A DNA stretch of 64,000 nt. Origin: Musicola paradisiaca NCPPB 2511. GTDB taxonomy: Bacteria; Pseudomonadota; Gammaproteobacteria; Enterobacterales; Enterobacteriaceae. The stretch covers positions 1,798,974 through 1,862,973 of the forward strand of contig NZ_CM001857.1 of NCBI RefSeq assembly GCF_000400505.1, read 5' to 3'. A program made the position numbers and the translations under genes. Shown here piece after piece: positions 57,045 to 64,000 of this stretch (its first letter is position 1; the number at the start of each line of letters is the position of its first letter). Below the pieces are notes generated by a model, which saw only the letters and a list, made by a program, of their open reading frames with translations, was not told where the DNA came from and ran no database searches.

Positions 57045-57995
57045 ATGTATACAAAAATTATCGGAACGGGAAGTTATTTACCCGCACAAATCAGGACGAA
57101 CGCTGATTTAGAGAAGATGGTGGATACGTCGGACGAATGGATTGTCACACGCACCGGTATCCGTGAGCGTCGTATTGCTGCGCCAGACGAGAATGTCGCC
57201 ACGATGGGCTGCCTTGCTGCAAAGCAAGCGCTTGATATGGCGGGAATCGATAAGAACCGAATTGGCTTGTTGATTGTTGCAACCACCTCTTCATCGCATG
57301 CATTTCCCAGTTCTGCCTGCCAGATTCAGCATATGCTGGATATCGACGATACGATTGCTTTCGATCTGGCCGCTGCGTGTGCGGGTTTCACTTACGCTTT
57401 GAGTGTCGCTGATCAGTACGTGAAGAGCGGGGCGGTGGATTATGCCCTGGTCATCGGCTCTGATGCGTTGTCCAGAGCGTTGGATCCAAACGATCGTGGA
57501 ACGATTATTTTGTTTGGTGATGGTGCTGGTGCTGTTCTTCTGGGGCGTTCGGAAGAACCCGGTATTATCACGACCCACTTGCATGCTAACGGGCGTTATG
57601 GCGAATTGCTTGCTCTTCCGCATCAGGATCGCCGCAAATCAGAGTCAGCATATCTGACGATGGCTGGCAATGAAGTGTTTAAAGTCGCGGTAACAGAGCT
57701 TGCTCATATTGTAGAAGAAACGCTGGATGCATCCGGTTTCGCAAAAAACCAGCTTGACTGGCTGGTTCCACATCAGGCGAACCTCCGTATCATCAGTGCA
57801 ACGGCTAAGAAGTTAGGCATGGGACTGGATAAAGTTGTCGTGACGCTGGATCGTCATGGCAACACGTCTGCAGCATCCGTGCCTTCTGCGCTGGATGAGG
57901 CAGTTCGCGACGGACGTATTAAACGTGGTCAGTTGATTCTGCTGGAAGCTTTTGGTGGCGGGTTCACCTGGGGTTCTGCTCTGGTTCGTTTTTGA
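57045..57995 (+). CDS. fabH: Beta-ketoacyl-ACP synthase III FabH
   Basis: FabH starts fatty acid synthesis by condensing acetyl-CoA with malonyl-ACP. The 316-residue thiolase-fold protein has the catalytic triad Cys112 ([13 protein letters not shown]), His243 (VPHQANLRI) and Asn273 (RHGNTSAAS). The start [20 protein letters not shown] is normal. fabD follows 19 bp later. Confidence 0.98.
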   Translation: MYTKIIGTGSYLPAQIRTNADLEKMVDTSDEWIVTRTGIRERRIAAPDENVATMGCLAAKQALDMAGIDKNRIGLLIVATTSSSHAFPSSACQIQHMLDIDDTIAFDLAAACAGFTYALSVADQYVKSGAVDYALVIGSDALSRALDPNDRGTIILFGDGAGAVLLGRSEEPGIITTHLHANGRYGELLALPHQDRRKSESAYLTMAGNEVFKVAVTELAHIVEETLDASGFAKNQLDWLVPHQANLRIISATAKKLGMGLDKVVVTLDRHGNTSAASVPSALDEAVRDGRIKRGQLILLEAFGGGFTWGSALVRF

Positions 57996-58014
57996 TTAAT
58001 CAGGACGTTTTGAT

Positions 58015-58944
58015 ATGACGCAATTTGCAATGGTATTTCCCGGACAAGGCTCTCAGTCTGTAGGCATGTTGGCTGAATTGGCCGAGAAGTTTCCGCTGGT
58101 CAAAGAAACTTTTGATGAAGCCTCTTCCGTACTGGGGTATGACCTTTGGCAACTGTCCCAACAGGGGCCGGCTGAAGAACTGAACAAAACCTGGCAGACC
58201 CAACCTGCGCTGTTGACTGCCTCAGTTGCGATTTGGCGAGTGTGGCAGCAGCAAGGGGGCGAGCGTCCAGCTCTGCTGTCGGGCCATAGTCTCGGAGAAT
58301 ATTCGGCTCTGGTTTGCGCCGGGGTACTGGATTTCAAACAAGCAGTCAGTTTGGTTGAATTGCGCGGTAGGCTGATGCAGGAAGCGGTACCGGAAGGATC
58401 AGGGGCTATGTATGCCATCATCGGCCTTGATAATGACGCCATCACCAAAGCTTGCGCCGAAACGGCGCAAGGGCAGGTTGTTTCTCCGGTAAACTTCAAT
58501 TCTCCTGGACAAGTTGTGATCGCCGGGGATAAAGCGGCTGTCGAGCGTGCTGGTGCTGCTTGTAAAGCGGCAGGCGCCAAGCGAGCGTTGCCGCTGCCGG
58601 TCAGCGTTCCTTCCCATTGCGCGTTGATGGAACCTGCGGCCTTTAGACTGGAAGAAGCATTGAAGGCTATTACGTTCAATGCTCCGCAGATTCCAGTCGT
58701 CAATAATGTGGATGTTCGTACAGAAACCACACCAGAAGCTATTCGTAGCGCACTGGTTCGTCAACTGTATAACCCGGTTCGCTGGACCGAGTGTGTCGAG
58801 TTTATGGCATCCCAGGGCGTAGAGCACCTGATTGAAGTTGGTCCTGGTAAGGTACTGACAGGGCTGATAAAACGTATCGTTGACAGTCTGACTGCTACGG
58901 CGATTAATGATCCCGCTTCTTTATCAACAGCGCTTGAACAGTAA
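58015..58944 (+). CDS. fabD: Malonyl-CoA:ACP transacylase FabD
   Basis: FabD loads malonate onto acyl carrier protein. The 309 residues equal E. coli length. Ser92 is in GHSLGEYSAL and His201 in VPSHCALM; Arg117 is in LRGRLMQEA. The start MTQFAMVFPGQGSQSVGML is typical. It is followed by fabG after 14 bp. Confidence 0.98.
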   Translation: MTQFAMVFPGQGSQSVGMLAELAEKFPLVKETFDEASSVLGYDLWQLSQQGPAEELNKTWQTQPALLTASVAIWRVWQQQGGERPALLSGHSLGEYSALVCAGVLDFKQAVSLVELRGRLMQEAVPEGSGAMYAIIGLDNDAITKACAETAQGQVVSPVNFNSPGQVVIAGDKAAVERAGAACKAAGAKRALPLPVSVPSHCALMEPAAFRLEEALKAITFNAPQIPVVNNVDVRTETTPEAIRSALVRQLYNPVRWTECVEFMASQGVEHLIEVGPGKVLTGLIKRIVDSLTATAINDPASLSTALEQ

Positions 58945-58958
58945 AAACGGTGAAGATA

Positions 58959-59693
58959 ATGAGTTTTAAAGGAAAAATTGCTCTGGTGACCGGAGCGAGT
59001 CGTGGTATTGGCCGGGCTATCGCTGAAACGTTGGTTGCCCGTGGCGCAACAGTAATTGGTACGGCTACCAGTGAAAAAGGCGCTGCGGAAATCAGCAGCT
59101 GGCTGGGAGAGAAAGGCAAAGGATATATGCTGAACGTCACAGACGTGACGTCAATCGAGCAGGTTTTATCCGCTATTCAGAAAGAATTCGGTGACATTGA
59201 CATTCTGGTTAATAATGCAGGTATTACTCGCGATAACCTGTTGATTCGCATGAAAGATGAAGAATGGAAAGAGGTGCTGGAAACGAATTTAAGTTCAGTA
59301 TTCCGTCTCTCCAAAGCCGTATTGCGCGCCATGATGAAGAAACGTTTTGGCCGCATTATCACCGTTGGATCCGTCATCGGTACACGTGGGAATGCAGGGC
59401 AAGCTAACTATGCGGCAGCGAAGGCTGGTCTGGTTGGATTCAGTAAATCCCTGGCATATGAAGTGGCTTCGCGTGGAATTACCGTAAATGTGGTAGCTCC
59501 TGGTTTTATTGAAACCGATATGACCCGAGCATTGACAGACGAACAACGTGCGGGCATTTTGGCGGATGTTCCTGCCAATCGCCTGGGTGATGCCAAAGAA
59601 ATCGCCAGTGCTGTGGCGTTCCTAGCCTCTGACGAGGCTGGCTACATTACCGGCGAGACATTGCATGTCAATGGTGGCATGTATATGATCTGA
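58959..59693 (+). CDS. fabG: 3-oxoacyl-ACP reductase FabG
   Basis: FabG reduces 3-ketoacyl-ACP with NADPH. I chose the ATG at 58959 (MSFKGKIALVTGASRGIGRA), giving 244 residues as in E. coli; an in-frame GTG nine bases upstream is less likely. The short-chain dehydrogenase fold shows the cofactor loop TGASRGIG (11-18), catalytic Ser138, Tyr151 and Lys155, and the NNAG motif at 85-88. Confidence 0.97.
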   Translation: MSFKGKIALVTGASRGIGRAIAETLVARGATVIGTATSEKGAAEISSWLGEKGKGYMLNVTDVTSIEQVLSAIQKEFGDIDILVNNAGITRDNLLIRMKDEEWKEVLETNLSSVFRLSKAVLRAMMKKRFGRIITVGSVIGTRGNAGQANYAAAKAGLVGFSKSLAYEVASRGITVNVVAPGFIETDMTRALTDEQRAGILADVPANRLGDAKEIASAVAFLASDEAGYITGETLHVNGGMYMI

Positions 59694-59772
59694 CGAGTAC
59701 CACAGTAATTTGCGTTAATTTGCAGCGAAAACTGCAAAAAAGCACAAAATCTTGGTTCGACCAGTCTTGATT

Positions 59773-59801
59773 TTGTTGCATCTTTTTCAACATTTTATAC
59801 A
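59773..59801 (+). promoter_or_regulatory. Sigma-70 promoter of acpP
   Basis: TTGTTG (59773-59778), 17 bases, TATACA (59796-59801), giving a leader of about 40 nt with a purine-rich GGAAAT before the ATG. A strong dedicated acpP promoter is expected from its abundance. Confidence 0.75.
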
Positions 59802-59848
59802 CTACGAAAACCGTCGCGAAAGCGAGTTTTGATAGGAAATTTAAGAGT

Positions 59849-60085
59849 ATGAGCACTATCGAAGAACGCGTTAAGAAAATCATCGTTGAGCAGTTGGGTG
59901 TTAAACCGGAAGAAGTGGTAAACAACGCATCTTTCGTTGATGACTTGGGCGCTGATTCTCTTGACACTGTTGAGCTGGTAATGGCACTGGAAGAAGAGTT
60001 CGATACCGAGATTCCAGACGAAGAAGCTGAGAAAATCACTACTGTTCAGGCAGCCATCGATTTTATTCAGGCTAATCAGCAGTAA
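59849..60085 (+). CDS. acpP: Acyl carrier protein AcpP
   Basis: AcpP carries the growing acyl chain on a 4'-phosphopantetheine arm attached to Ser37 (counting Met) in the DSLDTVE motif. The 78-residue acidic helical protein ([20 protein letters not shown]) is close to E. coli AcpP. It lies between fabG and fabF with its own promoter and a downstream hairpin that sets its high level relative to fabF. Confidence 0.99.
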   Translation: MSTIEERVKKIIVEQLGVKPEEVVNNASFVDDLGADSLDTVELVMALEEEFDTEIPDEEAEKITTVQAAIDFIQANQQ

Positions 60086-60096
60086 TCGAACATATC

Positions 60097-60128
60097 TAGG
60101 CGGTCATTCGACCGCCTAAGTTTTCTTT
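60097..60128 (+). terminator. Terminator or attenuator between acpP and fabF
   Basis: TAGGCGGTC (60097-60105) pairs perfectly with GACCGCCTA (60110-60118), with an ATTC loop, then AGTTTTCTTT. The imperfect T-run suggests partial termination, allowing some read-through into fabF. Confidence 0.8.
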
Positions 60129-60130
60129 AA

Positions 60131-61411
<1,281 letters not shown>

Positions 61412-61432
61412 CGCGATATGTTGCGTTTCAAG

Positions 61433-61458
61433 AGCCCGGTTCTGCCGGGCTTTTTTTT
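61433..61458 (+). terminator. Intrinsic terminator after fabF
   Basis: AGCCCGG (61433-61439) and CCGGGCT (61445-61451) form a 7 bp GC-rich stem with a five-base loop, followed by seven T. It lies 21 bases after the stop. Confidence 0.92.
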
Positions 61459-61538
61459 GTCTGTATAAAATAGGACGTTACTGGTTGCTGATGGTATGGC
61501 GAGCTGACAGGCTAGCTGGCGGATAAAGGAGATAGCGT

Positions 61539-62342
61539 ATGTGGTGGATTGACGGAGTTCAGGAACAAGCGCTGTCTGTGCTGGATCGCAGCGCACAGTT
61601 CGGCGATGGTTGCTTTACAACGGCCAGAGTATCGCATGGCCGGATTATCTGGCTGGAGCGCCATCTTCAACGTTTGCAGCAGGCCGCTGAACGGTTACGT
61701 TTACCAGAGATTGACTGGTTGCTTCTGCAACGGGAGATGGCGCAGGCGGCAGCGGGACAAGAAGAGGGTGTAGTCAAGGTTATTCTCAGCCGGGGACAAG
61801 GCGGGCGAGGGTATAGTCCTGCCGGATGTCATACGTCGGTACGGGTTGTGATGCAAACGGCTTATCCGGCGCACTATGCCCGGTGGCGTCAGGAGGGTAT
61901 TTGCTTGTCGCTCAGTTCGGTGACGTTGGCCAAAAGTGCGTTATTGGCGGGCATAAAGCATCTGAACCGGCTGGAGCAGGTGTTTATCCGCATGGATCTC
62001 GAACAGTCCGGCGCTGATGAGGCACTGGTGCTTGACACTTCCGGGGCGCTGGTGGAATGCTGTGCCGCCAATCTGTTCTGGCGTAAAGGACGTCGCGTTT
62101 TCACGCCGGATCTTTCGCTCTCGGGCGTGAATGGCGTGGCCCGGCAACACATCATGGCAGTGCTGGCATCGACGGATCTCCGGGTGCAGGAAGTCACGGC
62201 GCCGCTGGACGTATTGGCGGACGCGGATGAGGTTTTGATCTGCAATGCGCTGATGCCGGTCATTCCCGTCAATCAGGCCCATACCTGGCATTATCGCTCA
62301 AGAGAGTTGTTTGATTTCCTGAGCCCTCAATGTGAGTCGTAG
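61539..62342 (+). CDS. pabC: Aminodeoxychorismate lyase PabC
   Basis: PabC is the pyridoxal phosphate enzyme that releases pyruvate from 4-amino-4-deoxychorismate to give p-aminobenzoate for folate. The 267-residue fold-type IV protein has Lys140 in LLAGIKHLNRLEQV as the likely PLP lysine, and the ALVLDTSGALVECCAANLFW segment. AAAGGAG precedes the ATG. It is six bases from mltG. Confidence 0.96.
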   Translation: MWWIDGVQEQALSVLDRSAQFGDGCFTTARVSHGRIIWLERHLQRLQQAAERLRLPEIDWLLLQREMAQAAAGQEEGVVKVILSRGQGGRGYSPAGCHTSVRVVMQTAYPAHYARWRQEGICLSLSSVTLAKSALLAGIKHLNRLEQVFIRMDLEQSGADEALVLDTSGALVECCAANLFWRKGRRVFTPDLSLSGVNGVARQHIMAVLASTDLRVQEVTAPLDVLADADEVLICNALMPVIPVNQAHTWHYRSRELFDFLSPQCES

Positions 62343-62348
62343 CGTTTT

Positions 62349-63380
62349 ATGAAGAAGATGAAAATAGGTGCGCTGATCGTCGCGCTGCTGGCAGTCATCC
62401 TGTTCAGCATGTGGAAACAGTTGCAGCAGTTTGCCGAGTCGCCTCTGGCTATCGGGCAGGAAACTCTGTTTACGCTCCCTGCCGGTACCGGGCGGGAAGG
62501 TTTGGAAAAACTGTTGACTGAACAGCAAGTGATCACTCGTGGTCAGTGGTTGCCCTGGCTGTTTTATCTGGAGCCGGCGTTAGCGTCGTTCAAAGCAGGT
62601 ACCTATCGTTTCATGCCGGGTATGAAGGTTCGAGAAATGCTGGCGCTTTTGGCGAGTGGCAAAGAAGCGCAGTTTCCCCTGCGTTTCGTCGAAGGTTCGC
62701 GCCTGCGAGATTGGATGGAAATACTCCGTACCGCGCCATATCTAAAACACACGTTGGAGGGCAAGACTCCGCAGGACGTTGCCGAATCGCTTGGATTAAA
62801 AGACAAGAACAATCCTGAGGGTTGGTTTTACCCCGATACGTATCTGCACACTGCCGGAATGAGTGATAAAGCCATCTTGCAACGTGCCCACCAGCGCATG
62901 GAAAAAATGGTTAATGATGTCTGGCAAGGGCGAGACGAGGGATTACCTTATCAGACCGCAGATGAGCTGCTGATTATGGCGTCCCTGATTGAAAAGGAAA
63001 CCGCCGTTAGCGATGAGAGGCCATTGGTGGCATCGGTATTTATCAATCGACTACGAGCCGGCATGAAGCTCCAGACGGATCCGACGGTCATCTACGGCAT
63101 GGGGGATAGCTATTCCGGCGTCATCACACGCAGTGCGCTGGAGGCCGCATCACCTTACAATACTTACGTGATCGCCGGTTTGCCGCCGACGCCGATCGCC
63201 ATGCCGGGTAAGGCGTCGCTGGAGGCTGCAGCGCATCCGGCCAAAACCGATTACCTCTATTTTGTCGCAGATGGGAAAGGCGGCCACACATTTACGACCA
63301 ACCTCAATGATCATAATCGCGCCGTGAAGGAGTACCGCTCCACACAGGCAGCCGCCGGAAAAGAGAAACATGAACAGTAA
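62349..63380 (+). CDS. mltG: Endolytic murein transglycosylase MltG
   Basis: MltG (YceG) cleaves nascent peptidoglycan strands at the inner membrane and ends glycan growth. The 343-residue protein has an N-terminal membrane anchor (about 4-21) and a YceG domain. The catalytic Glu217 is in [11 protein letters not shown]. The substrate motif [21 protein letters not shown] is present, and SPYNTY lies near 262. It overlaps tmk by 11 bases. Confidence 0.97.
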   Translation: MKKMKIGALIVALLAVILFSMWKQLQQFAESPLAIGQETLFTLPAGTGREGLEKLLTEQQVITRGQWLPWLFYLEPALASFKAGTYRFMPGMKVREMLALLASGKEAQFPLRFVEGSRLRDWMEILRTAPYLKHTLEGKTPQDVAESLGLKDKNNPEGWFYPDTYLHTAGMSDKAILQRAHQRMEKMVNDVWQGRDEGLPYQTADELLIMASLIEKETAVSDERPLVASVFINRLRAGMKLQTDPTVIYGMGDSYSGVITRSALEAASPYNTYVIAGLPPTPIAMPGKASLEAAAHPAKTDYLYFVADGKGGHTFTTNLNDHNRAVKEYRSTQAAAGKEKHEQ

Positions 63381-64000
63381 ATTTATCGTTATCGAAGGGC
63401 TTGAGGGCGCGGGGAAAACCAGCGCCCGCACGGTGGTGGTGGACGGGTTGGCGGCGTTCGGCATTCGGGATGTGGTTTTCACCCGCGAGCCTGGCGGTAC
63501 ACCGGTGGCTGAAAAACTGCGTGAGTTGATTAAACAGGGCGTTGACGGCGAACCCCTGACCGACAAGGCTGAATTGCTGATGTTGTATGCCGCCCGCGTA
63601 CAGTTGGTTGAGAATGTCATCAAACCCGCGCTGGCGCGGGGAGCCTGGGTCGTGGGGGATCGTCACGATCTTTCCTCACAGGCCTATCAGGGCGGCGGCC
63701 GAGGTATTGATGCCCGCTTGTTATCGTCGCTCAGGGATATTGTATTAGGGGGATTTTTCGACCGGATCTGACGCTTTATCTCGACTTGCCGCCGGCACTG
63801 GGGTTGCAGCGCGCTCGTCAGCGCGGCGAGCTTGATCGCATCGAGCAGGAGTCGCTGACGTTTTTCGAACGTACTCGAGCGCGTTACCAACAACTGGCGG
63901 CCAGTGATAACTCGATTGTGACTATTGATGCTTCGCGCGCCATAGACCAGGTCAGCATGTCGATTCATCAGGCACTGGGAAACTGGCTGACTGCTTTAGG
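63370..64000 (+). pseudogene. tmk: Thymidylate kinase Tmk, frameshifted near 63750 and cut by window end
   Basis: Tmk phosphorylates dTMP to dTDP and is essential in E. coli. The first part (from [10 protein letters not shown]) has the P-loop GLEGAGKT at residues 10-17, [17 protein letters not shown] and the [13 protein letters not shown] lid segment. After SLRDIVLG the frame goes to GFFDRI and stops. The rest ([20 protein letters not shown] and onward, with [10 protein letters not shown]) continues in another frame to the window end without a stop. The break lies between a run of five G (63748-63752) and a run of five T (63754-63758); four of each would restore the family sequence LGDFRPDL. 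Two base overcalls in adjacent homopolymers are the simplest explanation. Confidence 0.92.

Overview
The window is chromosomal DNA of an enterobacterium. Protein similarity to Escherichia coli is very high and the gene order around fabA-ycbZ-matP, opgGH-lpxL-trhO-bssS-dinI-pyrC, and rne-rluC-yceF-yceD-rpmF-plsX-fabHDG-acpP-fabF-pabC-mltG-tmk follows the enterobacterial pattern. The moderate GC content, the fliC-to-fliA glycosyltransferase insert and the RpiB-like isomerase suggest a soft-rot or plant-associated Pectobacteriaceae member (Pectobacterium, Brenneria, Dickeya or Lonsdalea type). Genus is inference; no 16S rRNA gene is present.

Region 1 (1-17.3 kb) is the late and middle flagellar cluster: flgK (5' end missing), flgL, fliDST behind a clear sigma-28 promoter, fliE on the opposite strand, then the fliFGHIJK and fliLMNOPQR blocks. 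They encode the hook-filament junction, cap, chaperones, MS-ring, C-ring, export ATPase complex and export gate. Region 2 (17.4-26.6 kb) holds fliC with a textbook sigma-28 promoter and a strong terminator. A three-gene sugar-modification island follows: a 1188-residue multidomain glycosyltransferase, a UDP-galactopyranose mutase and a second glycosyltransferase. Then come fliA and fliZ. The likely reading is a flagellin glycosylation system that may use galactofuranose.

Region 3 (26.6-39 kb) is mosaic. It holds phoH behind a Pho box, two chemoreceptor genes, tRNA-Ser(GGA), an RpiB/LacAB-type isomerase, fabA with FabR and FadR-like operators, a Lon-like protease (ycbZ), matP, a small GhoT/OrtT-family membrane toxin, a ribbon-helix-helix protein and several long gaps without convincing genes. 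ompA, expected next to matP from the E. coli order, is absent.

Region 4 (39-49.7 kb) carries periplasmic glucan synthesis (opgGH), lpxL, an Old Yellow Enzyme, trhO, bssS, dinI with an SOS box, pyrC and a small monooxygenase. Region 5 (49.7-64 kb) carries rne with its long leader, rluC, yceF and the fatty-acid cluster from yceD to tmk, which runs off the window.

Three conserved genes (fliI, lpxL, tmk) are each broken at a homopolymer run, and in fliI and lpxL restoring one base gives the normal family length. Because tmk is essential in E. coli and the faults share one signature, assembly or sequencing indels are the most likely cause. A biological explanation for fliI or lpxL is not excluded.
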